From Anastatus disparis (lineage: Eukaryota > Arthropoda > Insecta > Hymenoptera > Eupelmidae), in the NCBI GenBank assembly GCA_017163975.1, contig JAFFSR010000218.1, positions 13,333,501-13,397,500 of the forward strand: a stretch of DNA of 64,000 nucleotides. The letters run 5' to 3'. A program made the translations under genes and the position numbers. The notes beneath the pieces are model-generated. The model worked only from the letters and a program-made list of their open reading frames with translations, had not been told where the DNA came from and did no database searches. The stretch's first letter is position 1; each line of letters starts with the position of its first letter. This document shows positions 25,901 through 40,817 of this stretch, one piece after another.

Positions 25901-28900
25901 CTCTCTTAATTGTAGTTTTTGAATATCGCCAGTTTGTCAGTGAAACTCAGAAAAACTAAATACAGTGCCGGAAGTTTACTTCGCTGATTTAATAAGCGCC
26001 CTCTGAGTGCATTTTGGTTGCGCAGATTAAGCAGTTCGTTAAATGGGAAAAAGTTTAAGTGTCGTCTAAAAATCAGAAAAACCAAAAGAGAACGAGGGAA
26101 AAAAAAACACACGTCAGCTTAACTACCGTCGCAACGAATTAGTCTGAGAGTGACCGAGTTTTCGAAAATTATTAGTTAGCTTTCGTTTCTATGTGGTTGG
26201 CACATTAAGGTACTTTCGGTTAAATAAAAGAAATTCAATAAACTTTTACTTCGACCTTGCTGGATCGTTTGTTGAAATATCAATAAAAGTTGGTTTAACT
26301 TACTACGTATAAATTTTTTTAGCAGCAGGAATAATGTAATGTTTATCTAACAATATAGTTTTAAAAAATTTGACTTCGCTAAAAAACGCTATTTAATGGA
26401 AATTTATTGGAAATGTTAGAAAAACAATATCGACAAAACAAATGTCTACTTTTTTACAATTTCATTTTATTTACTTTTCATTTAACGCAATAATTACCAA
26501 TCAAATTTTTACCAACCAAATAGCTTGTTTTCGAAACAGAATGTTTAACGCTTAAATAAAATGAAGCTATTGTGTTTTCTGAACAAAATTAAAGTTGAAC
26601 TAACTTTAGAAATAAAAATATCTAAAAATAAAAGTTTCAAAACTTAATAAACTACGTAAAACCAGATATTTTTCATATGGTTTCTTCCAAATTTTCTGAA
26701 AACTTGGTTATTTTATTTTTAGTTCACAGGTGAAATTATACGATTTCGTAGGTTTATTTCGTTACATAAAAAAACCAAATTAAGTTCCGTAGTTTTTCTT
26801 AGTTCAAGAGAGAGAAAAAAAAAGTAAGGAGACACGTTTACAAAGCCATAAAGTGTTTCGTTGTATTTATTTTGGTACGTTTTACTTTCCGTTTCAGTTT
26901 CTATTAAGTTTAGCAATCGAGCGAAACGAATTTCTGGCTCTAACCAAATCCGAACGGCGCTAAAATAGCGCAAACAATAGAAAACCTTCGAGAGTCATTC
27001 TGCTTTTTGGGTTTTCAATGGTGAACCACCTAATACCTTTTATGCAATGTTTTGCAAAACAGTTTATTGCTCAAAAAAAACTAAATTGAACTTTTTAAAT
27101 TGAAAATATCCCATGGATAGAGAAAAATGTTAAATTAAAAAAAAACAAATCAAAATAAACTGTGAATATTTAAACGATTATTTTGATATGTAATAATGTA
27201 TACACATATTGACATTTTTTGTATCAATAAATTTAGAGAAACAAGAAATGGAATGAATTCTTAACGGATCATTAATTATAAGCTAATCATCGGATTCGAA
27301 AGATACTAATTATGAATTTTTGAATAATCAACGAACTTTAGATTTGTTCATTAGTAGGTTAAACTTAACATTTTTAACGACGTCGAAAATGAAATAAAAA
27401 ATTTATACCACTTTAAATTATGAGTGATGAGTCGTTTATTATGAATTGTTTATAATATTTAATTTGAGAAAAGGAGAAACATCAACTTTTAAGTATGTCA
27501 AGCATCAAAAATAACCTTTCTAAATGTTGAACGTTTGTGTTAATTATAAAAAAACTGGTTTCCGTTAAAATATTAAATTTTATATTTTTAACAGATATGG
27601 TAAAAGGTCATTAATCGAAAGTTATTGAAGAAAGCTAAACGAAGAAATTGACATTATTAACTATTTTATCAAATGCAATTTCAAATACTACATTCCAAAG
27701 CCTATGCTTCAGTATAATCAAGCTTTCAATAATATTATTTAAAAAAATAAATAAAATTTATAAGACTTGTACTTTGTTCAGCAATAACTGAATTTATTTT
27801 TCAGGGTATCAAACTTCAACATCCTCTTAATGTGAAGCTTATATAGATCAATATGATTGAAAAGTTTAAAATTTCAACGGGGAATGATAGACTTTAGTAC
27901 TTCGATTAGTATTAATCCTTTAAATAAAAGTTCGAGGTAACGAAAGTTCTATTTGATTAAATAATAATATATAATAAAATTTATCCCTCATTTTGATTAT
28001 TGTAACATTACAATTATGATAAAATAAAATAAAACTTGCACAATCAATGCATACACAGAATAAAAATTATACCATAAACATGCATTAATATTATACACAT
28101 GACTGTTTAAATTTAATGGTTTAATACGTATGAAAACAGGCATGCAAATTTTTATTACAAACTCGATCGAGGAAATATTTTTCAATTTGCGAACTACCTA
28201 CATTTTTAATTAATAAAAAATGTGCACGACTTAATTAAATATAATTGCGCAATATCATTAAAATGAAAAATGTATAAAATAATATTATGCTCAATAAATT
28301 TCAGGTTCGTTATTAATTATGCTACTTCAAAAGAGAGTGAATACCATCAATGACTTAGCTTTTGCAGTATGCATCTTCTGTAAGTCATACTCGCGCCACA
28401 GCCTCTGCAGCATTTAGGGCCTTTTCAGAAAGGGGTAAAAGGTAAAGGGTATCAGCGAGCCGGAAACACGATCGTTGGTTATTGTTATATTAAAGCCTGG
28501 AGGTTTCGCTTTTCCGGTTGCCCGAGCATAATAAGTACAGCGATACAACTAAGCACGAAACTAATCAGACGACAGACACTTTCGACTTTTTTTTTCAACC
28601 TTTAATTTCACACTTCTTTGAAATTGAGCTACATGCAATAATGCCTCGTTGTTTGCGTTTGCGCAAAAAAAGCAAAGTTTCTGGGATACCTTTTTTTTGG
28701 TTTTCATCCTATTGCAACTCTTTTACGGATAATGTTACATAATATAAGTTAAGAAATTGGGTTAGAACTGGAATTATGCATGAAATTGATACGATAAGTA
28801 GCTGTTCCATTGTTAATGAGATGCACGTAAAATCAATGCTTCTCAGAAAATATGAAAACTCTTGGCTATTGTTGTAAAAAGAATAAATGTCAATATTATT

Positions 28901-31212
28901 TTTTATCGTAATAAATCGACCACAAGACGTGCAACTAAAATAAAAAATTGCATGAGCTAATATAAATATTTTATTGCGCAATTTTTTACACAGATAGAAA
29001 TTCGAATAAATAAATACAGAGTGCAATCTCGAACGGAGAAGCAATCGTACAAGTTTCAAACAGAAATTAAATTATATAAAAGAAGTCATAGAATGTGACG
29101 CGATAAATTTTCATGGGAATCGCGATTAACAATAGAATGTAAAAGTGAATTTAATAATCGCATTGTAAGCTTGGTAAATATAAATTTTTAATTATGGAAT
29201 GGATTAATATGTAATTATAACTTAATTACGTAAGTGTATCAACAATAAATTTATAATGAAATTTCTTCTTAATAAATTATATGATTAGCTGTCATGTTTT
29301 TAATTAAGTCATGCGAAGATCATATGAATATGATACTAATTAATTTATTACTTCAATGAATAAAATATAAATATCGTTACACCAACCTAATTTTTATAAT
29401 ACTATAAAATCCTTAATAATTTTTTTTTGTTTGTCTACAATTTGCTAAACTTTATAGGTGTTAAGAATTATTTTTAAAGATACTTTTATTATTACAATAG
29501 TAGAGTATTAAATGATTATGTAATACTTCCAAGCTCACAATGATAAATAGTTGAAAATTACCACTGACTTTACTGATCATAAATACTTGTTAAGGATGAT
29601 GGTTACGTTTATAGTTAACAATTTACAATTGTAAAAAAGATAAAATATTCCAAGAAGCCTCAAAAGTTTTTTTTTTTATTATCAATTTAAAAAAACAAAT
29701 AATAATTATTTCATCAAAATTGATAATGGTTGTGTTTACATTTAAAAAGATCGTAAATTATAATAAGTTATTAAACAAATAAAGGATGACCCTGGCAAGA
29801 GTGTTTGTAGTCATAACATAATTGCTTTTTATTTTTAGATTTGCATGGACTGTTTAAATTAAAAGTTACATTATAATTTTTAGTTTAATTGTAGGTCATT
29901 GCATTTATACTTATGATATATTTTAAATGATTTTTTTAAAGTGTATTTTTTTTTAGAGTTCTGATGATTTTATATCAATTTAGATATGATCTGAAAGATT
30001 TTATATACATATAAAAAAATTTACATTGGACTGCATCAACCCAATTTTAATTTTTGAACAAGCTATTTCTGGATGTAAAATGAAAAAAAATATCTGAAAA
30101 AAGTAAATTTTTCGAAGTTTTACTCTTCTAAAGGTTTTTTTGGTTGAAGATTTCACAACTTTTCTAAAGTTAAAAGTTTTCATTTTTTCAATAAAAAAAG
30201 ACATAAATCTTCTTTTAAAATTATTTTTTTCTTGCGAATAAAAGTCAAATTTCTTGGGTTACTTAGATAGATGAGATAAAAATAGAAAATATAATATTCG
30301 ACTTCTATTAAATTAATAAACTAAATACCTATACTAGCAATTACTGGAAATAGAAATAAATAGTGGCCTAAACCACACTTTTGTTTTTTAATTCAGTTTT
30401 GTTTTTATATAATTTCTAAATCATCATTAATTAATTTATATTAAATTATATAAATGCATTAATTTCTGTAAATAATAATAATCATTATATTTTAACTAAT
30501 GTTTAATTCTACAATTTATTTATTTAATTTTAATGATTTCAGGCTAAATTTACGTGTGCCAATGATTATTTATCTTGCAGTACTAAAACTAAATTACTCA
30601 TAATTTCATTATAAATTGGAATATGATAAATAAACAAGAGTTATCTTTAATCTAAAATATAAACTACAATAATCATAAACAGAAATTTTTATTATTTAAT
30701 ATCAATATAAACTTCAACTGCAGAAATCCATGTAAATAAGAAATGGATTTTTTATGAACTTTAGTGCATTACACTTCAAAATATTTTGTTAATAAAATTT
30801 AAGTATTTATAGATCATTTATTTTTGTGAATATTAAAAGCGCCTGATTTCATTAAATGTCTGATTAATGTTATGAGATTTCTTTAATTATTAATATTAAT
30901 TTTAAGTATTTTTAAAATACATTATCTGTTGACTGTTTAAAAAAAGCGTATATATTTGATTGAACAGACGTTTTATATGACATACTTTGATTTTATATAA
31001 ATACTTTTATAAAATTGTAATCCTAAAAAAATTACAAAATAAGTAATATTTTATGTACAATATTTATAAAAAATTATTTACATTTTGTGAGTAGTCGCTA
31101 TTTATGAAATAATAAGAAAATAAATCTGATGATTTTAAATAAAATTATTTATATTATTTCAAAATATTATATGTTTGCATATTAAAAATAGGAATGTGTC
31201 AACATCAATAAA
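16946..31212. other. Gene desert, middle part
   Basis: No supported gene. GC-richer, purine-tract islands lie near 17730-18130, 20220-20780, 21440-21800, 23540-23850, 24420-24880 and 28340-28560. The one at 23540-23850 holds a CACGTG E-box (in GCACGTGTCC). The rest is A/T-rich with poly(A) and poly(T) runs. Confidence 0.55.
17884..17901. repeat. (GA)n microsatellite
   Basis: Uninterrupted GA run. Others lie at 6024-6039 and 20812-20828, with CT/TC runs near 5263-5280 and 25893-25908. GA tracts recur in the GC-richer islands of the desert. Confidence 0.75.
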
Positions 31213-31419
31213 GTGAGCCGGTGAGTGGTTCATTCGGTAGAGCGTTGGATTCGTAATTTCGAGGTTCCGAGTTCGAATCCCGCTCTCGACAGTCGATTGA
31301 TAGAAGCACCACTGTGCGTTACATGTGCTTTGTTCACACGCTTACCAGCTCCGTAGCTGATTAGCATTACAAAATAGCATAAATGTAACGACGTTAAAAA
31401 AAGAATTAAAAAAAATTCC
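31213..31419 (+). mobile_element. tRNA-derived SINE, copy 2
   Basis: Head with GGTAGAGCGTTGG and GAGTTCGAATCCCGCTCTCG, body with AGAAGCACCACTGTGCGTTA, tail AACGACGTTAAAAAAAGAAT. Full-length relative of the copy at 16203. Confidence 0.9.
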
Positions 31420-33416
31420 AAGTAGAGGCCGATAAACAGTTGATTTTATAAAAAGTAATATTGACTTTTTTGATTTTTGGCAAAAGTCGCAACTTTTATA
31501 TTTCAATTTATTTTATTCATAAACTTTATAAAAACATAATTAATAGCACTTCATGTACCAAAAAAGGTATATGAATAAAATACTAATTATCTAATTTAAA
31601 AACTTCTATAATAATGATAATAATTATTAATTATTAATACTATCGTTCCTTAAATTTATGACACCTGCAATAATTAAATTACCAAAAAAAATAAAGAACT
31701 TTTTAATATAAAAATTACATAAAGTATCTTAAAAGAGAGAAAAAGGTTACCGTCACGAAAGCTACATTTCCCTTTCTTTCCAAGTCTCGTGATTCTGCAG
31801 AATCGTTCAAACTCCTCCCAAATTTTTCCTCTCTCTTTTTCTTTTCACTCTCCCTCTTTGCTCTTTGCTTTGATGAAAATTTATAGCATTTCATAAGACA
31901 TAATGAAATGATGCACGCGTATAATTCGTAATCTTTTTTCGCCAAACGCTAATTTAAAGCAATTTTTTTTTCTTTTGCTTTCATAGAGCAGCATATTACG
32001 AAATGTTGCCCTGTAATTTGTCAACATCCGCGCTCGCGCGCTACATTTCATAAAAAGCGATATGCTTTCTGATACTCGAGAGCATCGATCTGTTACTACT
32101 CGAATGTGTCTGATGGAGGTTCTTGAGTATAGCGTTTTTTTTTCACCAGAAGAGCTATGCGGAGCGTAAAGAGCACAAGAGTGTCTCTTTATCGGTTTTT
32201 CTCGCATGTTGCATGGATTGATACGTCTGGGAGACAGGTTTTGAGAATTACCGACTTAATTTTGCATATAAGTATTTACGAGAAAGGTCACTGAACCGAT
32301 CACGTATTATTTTCAGTGGTAAACATATACATTCATGTATTCATATCTTTATAATGACGGAAATAGAGTTATTATCAATTAGAGTTATTCATAATATATT
32401 TGAAATTGCAGAAATTTTTTTTTAAATTGAAGAAAAATATTTTTTGAATAAATCTGACGATGATGCAAAAAAATAGTTACATCGCCATTGAAAATAATCA
32501 AAGAAACTTTAAATAAAAAATCACTATTTTGTGGATTTTTTTTAATACTTTTATCAAAGTCTAATAAAAAGGTTTTCGAATAACTTCATATGCTTTATAC
32601 GCATCTTTTTACTGAATATAATTTATTAATTAATGATAAATTTAAATAAATCATTTTTAAACCGAAAAATCGGAAGATTAAAATAAAAATTTATCGGAAC
32701 CCCTTGATATAGAATCTGTCTGGATACGGCAGCAAACGTAAGAGATTCCTCAAATGTTTCATACGAACCGACATACTTTTCAATCAAAACTGATATAAAA
32801 GTTATATAAAATGTACGCGAAATTAATTAACACACAGCATCATTAAATTTCTTTGTTCATCATATTTTCATGCTGGCAGCCGTCGTATTCAGACGCGCGT
32901 TACGTGAACGTACTTTCGAACTCGTGTACACGACAACACGCGTATACAGAATTCATGCTCTCGACACTGCATGTATATACTGGTTACCAAAATTGTTTCT
33001 CCGCGCCTCCTTTTCCATCATTAAAGATGAAACTCAACTTTAAACAAACAATCTGACGAATACGTAGACGTACAACGTTGCTCTACGGTCATAATTATTC
33101 TACTAAAACATATAACTTGTTATAACTACTTCGGTTGCCTAAGATAAAAACCAATATTACTGTTATAAGTACCAATTTTCATTAAACATGAAAATACGTT
33201 AAATACGTCCTTGTACCGATTCGGAGAAGGTTAAGAATCTAATGAGATATTTTAAGAGTATATTGACTTGTTTAAGTATATCAAGGACTTTTAATAAATT
33301 TTATGTTTATTAACTATTAGAAAGATTTATCTCGGTAGTGAGTTATTTACTACAAATCGAATAATTTTTTATAGGATTTTTTTGTATATATAAACCTTAA
33401 TCCCTTGACTGCGTTT

Positions 33417-33459
33417 GACTGCTGTATTAGCCAAACTACTTTTGGCTAATACAGCAGTC
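33417..33459. repeat. Perfect 19-bp inverted repeat with 5-nt loop
   Basis: GACTGCTGTATTAGCCAAA, then CTACT, then the exact reverse complement. The loop is too small for a typical microRNA precursor and there is no flanking stem. Could be a small foldback or cruciform site. Confidence 0.6.
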
Positions 33460-36400
33460 TTACTAATTCAAACATAATTTTCATGTGATATGTTTTTACC
33501 AAAAAAAAATTTCTTTTGTTTTCTTTTCCTTATAATTATATAAAAAAAACTTTTTATTATAAATTTTGGTTTAAAATGCTTATAAAAAAAGTTGCAATAT
33601 ATGGGTTAAAATATTGAATAAAAATGGTTACATAAGTATTCAATTCTTAAAAAAAAGATTGTAATCAGTCAAAAATAACCGTTATAGTTTCTGAAGCTCC
33701 GTTTAAAACTTGTCTTAAAAAGAAACAAATGAAAACTAATCTAGAAAAAATTGGAGCTTTGTGCTCCTCCGTTTAATGCTGAAAAATTTTCGCCCCATTT
33801 TCTTTATCATTACCTCTTTTAACGAGGGAGAGCCGTCTGTTTTTGGTTAAGTTCCGTGTTCTCTGTAGGACGGCGTGTATAGCGTACTAAAAGCACTAAA
33901 AAAAAAAGAAGGAAAAAAGAAAGAAGCAACAAAGACGAGTCGTGTTTTCCTCTTATATGTACTGGTATACGCGCTTACTAGCACATATAAGCTGATGGAA
34001 ATGCGCATCAGAAAGTAGCTCAAGTTTAATGCTCTCAAAGCACGTGTTCTTCTTCTTCTTCCCCTCTACCGGGGCCGCTATATACCCGCAGCTTACTTTC
34101 CGCAAATTTTTAGTATACCCGTGCCTCTACTAAACTGAAAATTTACTTGGAAAGTAAATTCGCATAAGCGTTAGTATTAAAAAATTTTTTTTTCTCTTCC
34201 ACGACGATTCACCGCTTTGCCGTGGAAATTTAAAATGATGAAACGAATGTAATCCAATTAATATTATCTTTGTATTTAGTTGGTTTTCGAATGCTCTCAA
34301 CTTTGAATTATAAATGATCACGGAAATGTTACGCATTAATTTTTTTATTTCGAAGTGATACATCGTAAAATTTCATTTCCACTATATTTACATTTATACA
34401 TTGTAACTTATACTAACGCAATAAAATATTATGCAGCTAAACTAACCAAGTATTATAGTATGTATCTTTTTATGTTATTAAAAAAGTCCATCAAACTATG
34501 TATGCAATTACGATTTGAGAATACAAACAATGAGCGAGGAGACTTTATTTTTCGAAAGCGAGGCGATTAGCCTTGATTGTAAATTGTAAAAATTAACAAG
34601 TGTAATTTAGGCTTAAATATATAATTTTTTACGATTATGAGGAAGTTGCGAATAGAGTTATTAAAACTTGTGTGCTTCGTGTTTTCTCTCTCTCTCTGAA
34701 AAAAAATGAAAAAAAAACTAGTGACTTACGCGGCAGCTAGTTTTAACTGACTTTGAGCTTTGATTGCTTAATAGACTTTGATGAACGTTAAATTATTTAT
34801 CGAGTTATTTATGCTAATTTTTTAATTTATTAATTCCGCTTAAAAATTGCAGCCTGTGAAATATACTTAAAACTTCATTATGTAACGTTTTTTGCCTTTA
34901 AAAAACTGATAACTTGATTGCTTTCTGATTTATAGGAATGGAGAAGTTTTTGTAAACTTTCTTAGTACTTGTTCAAATGCGCTTATAAAATATTAAAGAA
35001 TTTAAAACCCATTATTCCTCTTATATTTCATTTTAAATTTATAATGAAAATGGAATCGCGAGACAGTGAGAGAAAATTATTGAAAAATCAAATGATAATA
35101 AAGCTTGGGAGAATGAAGAAAAAGTTTAATATAAAAGAAATATATCTGAAAATTCTTCATAACTTTGAATTCCTTTATACATCCGAATGATATATACTGT
35201 CAGATCAATCAGGAATGAAATTTTCCTTCCATATCACTTGTCGATACATCCTGAAAAATTCTCTCTCTCGATTTGACCTTTGAATTCAATATGTCTATCA
35301 TATTGTTTTAAGAGAAATCAGATATGAGAGATAGAAGTCATTGTCCGATTTGACGAGGTCAATGCGCGCGCACAGACCAGGGGAAAAGAAAAAGGGTCGG
35401 GAGATTTACAGGTGAATGGTAACGGTTAGTTTAAATACACCTTTTACTTCAATGAATTTATTTAGATCTGATTATTTCATCGATTGTTAGGAGAACAATA
35501 TGCTAAGATCAATCGAATTTTCTTTATTTTCAATAAAAATATTCAAAATCCGATGAATTTACAAATATTATAATGAAAGTAATTTCTAAGCTCGAGATTT
35601 TTATCGGTAATTGTATTTAATTGACCTAAACTCGTTATTACATAAATATTTGATATAAAATTCTTTTCCAAGTGTAAATTTAACTTCAATGGAAAATTCA
35701 CACGTGGATAAACAAGTTTTTCACACAGATATGTTACAAACAATTAACTACTCACTTTACGTTCATTGCAAACCAAGAACCAGTTTTCTACAAACAATAT
35801 CAAAAACTTTCTAACAATGCCTCTATAACCAGTTTTGAACATTATTTAACTATTGATTTAATTATTGACGTTGCGCAATATATAAGTTATTAGTCGTTTT
35901 TCTTCGATAACAAATTTTAAAAGGTTACGAGACAAAGTAGGCCTTATTTTGACCTTTTTTTCAAAGTTTCGGTAATCTTCAGTATGAGGATATTCAAATA
36001 AATTTAAATTCGCCCACTCCAAGACCACACAAGTTCTGAAAAAATAAAAAGGAAAGTTCTGTCATGCTAGCGCAGTGTGCATCTAGAAAATCTTTGGCAT
36101 AAAAATTCACTTGATTAACCTGAAGAGTCGAAAAGTTAACTTGAAAAATTTTTGTCGAGTAGGTCAAAAGTAAAAAAAAAAAGTGGAATTTATTCCATTG
36201 AAGTAATAGTAACGTTTTTATTCAAAACTTTTGAGTACGACACATGAAATAGAAGTCAAAGAGAAAAAAAAAGAATTCGTCATTATATCACGTACGAGTA
36301 CTTTAGCTATGTGTATTAAATGCTCGATGAAATGACTATGCGCTCGTTTAATCAAAAGAATAGTTGGCAGAGAACTAGACGAATAAAAGAAAGTACAAAA

Positions 36401-36994
36401 GAGGCCAAGAAGAACAATTTTTTTCATTCAACATGATTCACGTTTATAATTAATGTTTGGAATATACGAGCGTTTGAAGATTGGTATGGTAATTATGCAT
36501 TTCGGGAGTAAAGAGATGCCAAAATAAATAATTTTTCTAAGCTACCACGTTTATGAGGATTGTTTGTATGAGCTAAATCTTTATAAACGGTGATTCAGAC
36601 TGAGCGATGATATAACGCGTTGTGTGCCATGGCACGATATCGGAAATTCCAAATTAAATGAATTAACGCTGGCAAGAAAATTTATGAAATTATTTTCCGA
36701 GGTTTTTAAGAGCCTTTGTTTTACTTTTAATTTTTTTATTGATTTTCTCTGGGTGATAAGAATAGTCTTGTGATATAATTTTAAATATTAGTTTCTACAT
36801 TTCAGACTATTTTTGTTACAAAACTGATGTTTTTTTTCTGACAGCTATCACATCGTAAATTTTTCTAAGTTGATCATTTGCCATGAATTGTCTATAATTT
36901 AATCGAGTTGTAGCCATAAACTGATAATTTAACTTGGTTTTAAAATGATTAATTTTTGCAAGAATTAATATTTCGGAATAATTGTTTTCTTTGA

Positions 36995-37190
36995 GATTGT
37001 CAGTGGCTCAGTCGGTAGAACGATGAATTCATGATCTTGGGGCCTCGAGTTCGAATCTCGCTCTCGGCCGATTTTACAAGCACCACTGTACGTTACATGT
37101 GCTGAAGTTCACAAACACACTGACGATCTCCGTCGCTAATTAGCATCGCAATGATAGCTGAAATACAGGGACGTTAAATTAAAAAAAAAA
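36995..37190 (+). mobile_element. tRNA-derived SINE, copy 3
   Basis: Head CAGTGGCTCAGTCGGTAGAA and GAGTTCGAATCTCGCTCTCG, body CACCACTGTACGTTACATGT, tail GGGACGTTAAATT plus oligo(A). Slightly shortened after the head compared with copies 2 and 5. Confidence 0.9.
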
Positions 37191-39396
37191 ATAATTGTTT
37201 AATCGCGCATAGGTTCAAGTATGATTTTTTTTTATTTTTATTCATCAATCAATTTAGACAAGCAAATAAATTACTATCTGAATAATGATAATTTCTATGA
37301 TAATAATAATGATAAAAGAAATAAATAAAATTATTAAATTATAAGTATTTTCAAATGAAATGTAAAAAAACTATTTAATAAAAATTTATAAATATATATG
37401 TATTATCTTAAAAAAGAGGACTAACTACGAAGAATATTTAATATTGTTCTAGAATATAAATTATTAATTTAATTTCAAAATAGAAAATACTTATTAATCT
37501 AGCCATACGCAGGTCGATGACAAATAACTCAAAAGCTATTATAAACATCGATTAGAAATTTTTATCGATAAATTTTCATGCTCTACATCGAACGCATACA
37601 GTCTCGCAACTTTATTTTGATAAAAAATATTTCCAGCTAAAACCATAACGATACCCAGAGCCATATTTACAATCTTGTAACACAACATGCTATAATATTT
37701 TCTTTGAGTGAAAGTTGAACTATCTAAAATTTTTTTGTTTTTATTGTAATTTTGTTATTAAAGAAAGTTTCATATTAAATATTAACAATTAATCATAAAT
37801 TTGTTAGACACGCGTGATCATTTTTACCAAGCATATTAACAATGAAACTTTAAAATTATTCTTTTCTTTCAATTTAATAAAAAGGTTCAATAAAGCATTA
37901 GTGCGTGTATGAAATATTGTTATAATCGTGCAATACTAAAATGTTAATAAAGCACTTGGATTCAATTTGAAACAACTTAAGTACCGGTTAAAACCAATGT
38001 CGCACAAAAATGACTCATGTCCTGTCTAGACCACGCGAGGCTAGTTTCTATCAAACTCCCAGGAACGTTATATATCATATCAATTTTATATTATAAAAAA
38101 AACTTTAAAAAAAAAGACTTAGAATTGTGTAAAATTTAACGCCAAGATCACGTTTGCTCGTTTTTAATAGCAAGTACGCGAGGAAAATTGAATATATACA
38201 TATATACGCTTGACCGAGAAAATCGGAGTATGACGCGTTATAAGCATGCGACGTTTTTTTTTTACCAGTTTTAAAAACTCGCTTTCTGGCTGCATTGGCC
38301 GTTACGCTTCGGTTGACAAAACTAAACGTTTTAAATACTGACATATTAGGTATTTAACGTGTGCTTTTTTTTCCTACTAAAGTTAGTTGTTGCTTGAATT
38401 CAAGTTAACGACCGTTTAAAGCTAACAATACAACCTAATAAAAAGTTAATAATTGCATCATATTTTAGTATTTATCAATCGAAGTTTATTTTAATAAATG
38501 AATAAAATATTCGATAAATTTTAATAATAAAATTTCTTTTTATATGCTAACAACTATTGATCGCATAAGATCTTCAATTGATACAAAAATACTAAACTAA
38601 AAATAGTTCGTCTCAGACCTTAATTTAATTTTGTAACAAAGAGCAAAAAATATCAGCAATTTCTAATCGGAAAATTGATTTGTTTTTCCACGTGTGTATG
38701 TATAAAAAAATGTTCGCGTGTTTAATAAAAAAAAAAGTCATCAAGGACACATGTCTTTCTAGATGAAATATTAGTGGTATCATTACCAACACTGACCGTT
38801 CCACTTTCGAATTCTACTAACGACAAGTGTGAAAGTGAACGCTGCATACAGACGACAACATTAGTTTTGTGCTGTAAAAAAAACGTAAAGTGCTTTTTAA
38901 CCTTTTCTTTTTTATGGACCTAACCAAAAAAAAAAAAGAAACTAGTAGGAAGAATCTATATATAGCATCCTTTTCTCGCGTCTTTTTCTTATTTCCTCTT
39001 ATCGATTCTCAAGTACAGGCTTTACGAGGCGACGCGAGAGCTACGAGATGCGAAACATTGATAGGTTCTCTCTCGTTTATTTTTTTTTTCTTCTTATTCT
39101 TTTTTCTACTTTATCGACGCTGCACAGCAAGTTCGGTTCTCTTTTTATATTTATGTCTTGCTCTGATATTTGCTGTTTGTTCGATGCTTGGATATTTATG
39201 AGGCTTTAAAATTTAAGCCTTTAATTTTAATTTAATGCAAACATTAAATGTACAGTAAATTTAAGTGCATTTTCGTTATAACATTTCAATATTGTACAGC
39301 TTGAATTATAAAATTATAACTTTAGTGTTATTTCCTTAATGATAGCACTTGTGTTATTTCGTGTACTGGAAATTTATATTATTAATAATGGTAACG

Positions 39397-39505
39397 TTAT
39401 GCAACTAAAGAGTCAAGTCGTAGATTTCTCCTCAAGGTGGGCTTTGCATCTTGAACGAGAAACAAACTAAACTGCCTCCATTTTGCATTTAGTGCTTTAT
39501 TCTCA
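39397..39505. mobile_element. Decayed relative of the GGGAGTAAA palindromic element
   Basis: Shares the left end (TTATGCAACTAAAGAGTCAA against TTATGTAACTAGGGAGTAAA) and the right flank (TTGCAT, then GTGCTTTATTC) with the element at 7899-8017. The internal sequence is diverged. Confidence 0.4.
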
Positions 39506-40603
39506 TTTCATCTATGGACAATTTATGAATTAACTTTTTTAAAAACGAGATTTGAATTAAACCTTTTTTATAATTATTACTTGTTCAACTCTATTATTTT
39601 CAACTCCAGTGGTTGCACTAATTTTGAGTACTGTTATCATCAGGATGAAAATTAATAAATATATTCATCTTATAAAATAATTTTAGTTTAAAAATATGTT
39701 CACTTTTATATAAGAATAATAATGAAATAGAAAACATCTTCGAATTAAAAATATTTGTAATCTTATGTTCATTTACGTCATTCGCGATTGAATCTAGCAA
39801 AAAACTATCGATGATCCTATGCAAATAATCGTTCTTGTAAAATCAAGTGAGCATAAGACATAAAGACAGTTCTTACAAGATCTAGAGTAGATCTTGAGCA
39901 AAAATGCGTAAAAAATTGTGTTACGTAACAGTACGTAAATCAGATCCTTTCGCGAAATCTAAATAAAATTGCACGATCTTAAGGATTCTGCGAGATTCTG
40001 AAAAAAATTGTTAACTGCAGCAAGCTTATGCAAGTGCTTTACGCAAAATAGGCTTTTGCAAATAATGTTTTTGTTCTCAAATAATTTTTATTGCTCTGTT
40101 AAAGAAAATAAAAACTATTGCAAATACGTTATGAACGTATATTATTTCTTGTTACAAAGTTTACATGAATAAAAAATGAATAATGCATTCACTTTACGAC
40201 CGATGATTCAGTCAAAAGTGGCGAGTTACAAAATGGTTAAGCGATTCCATAATTCAATAAGTTAACCATTAACAATGTTGAAGAAGAAGTAGCAGCCGCA
40301 GTAAGTTCTTCTTTAGTATTAAAAAAAACTTACAATCCTATACGAATTTCTTTTTGAAAATTATCGAAGAAAAAAAAATATTTTGTATTTCCTTTTATAT
40401 GAAAGAAGAAATAGACATATCTTAGATTTACAAAATAAATATTATTTTGGCTATTAATATTGCTTTTGTTAAACTATTTTTTATTTATATAATTTGCTCA
40501 GCTGTATAAAATTATAAAAATATAATAAATAAAAAATAATTTTATACGCATGTCCATTTTACATCTGTAAGTATAGCGGTGTGTTCTAAAGTCGAATAAT
40601 ACA

Positions 40604-40817
40604 CAGTTTTTTATTTTTTTTAAATTTTATTTAACGTCGCTACATTTCTGGTATCGTTGCGATGCTAATTAGCGACGGAGGTTCCCAGTGTGTTTATGAA
40701 GGAAGCACATGTAACGTACCAGTGGTGCTTGTGTAATTCGGCTGAGAGTGGGATTCGAACTCGAAACCTCGAGATTACAAATCCATTGCTCTACCGACTG
40801 AGCCACTGAAGGCCTCG
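40604..40817 (-). mobile_element. tRNA-derived SINE, copy 4
   Basis: Reverse complement runs from a head AGTGGCTCAGTCGGTAGAGC through GAGTTCGAATCCCACTCTCA to GCGACGTTAAATAAAA. Opposite orientation to copies 2, 3, 5 and 6. Confidence 0.9.

Noticed and set aside
28709..29059. 116-codon open frame on the minus strand
   Set aside because: A/T-biased composition, no similarity to a family I know, no supporting neighbours.
31213..31290. tRNA gene
   Set aside because: The tRNA-like head is part of a repeated SINE with a common body and tail, and the anticodon stem does not pair. The same applies to the heads at 16331-16404, 36995, 40740 and 48788.
33417..33459. microRNA precursor
   Set aside because: Loop of five bases and total length of 43 nt are below a normal precursor, and the stem is perfect without bulges or flanks.
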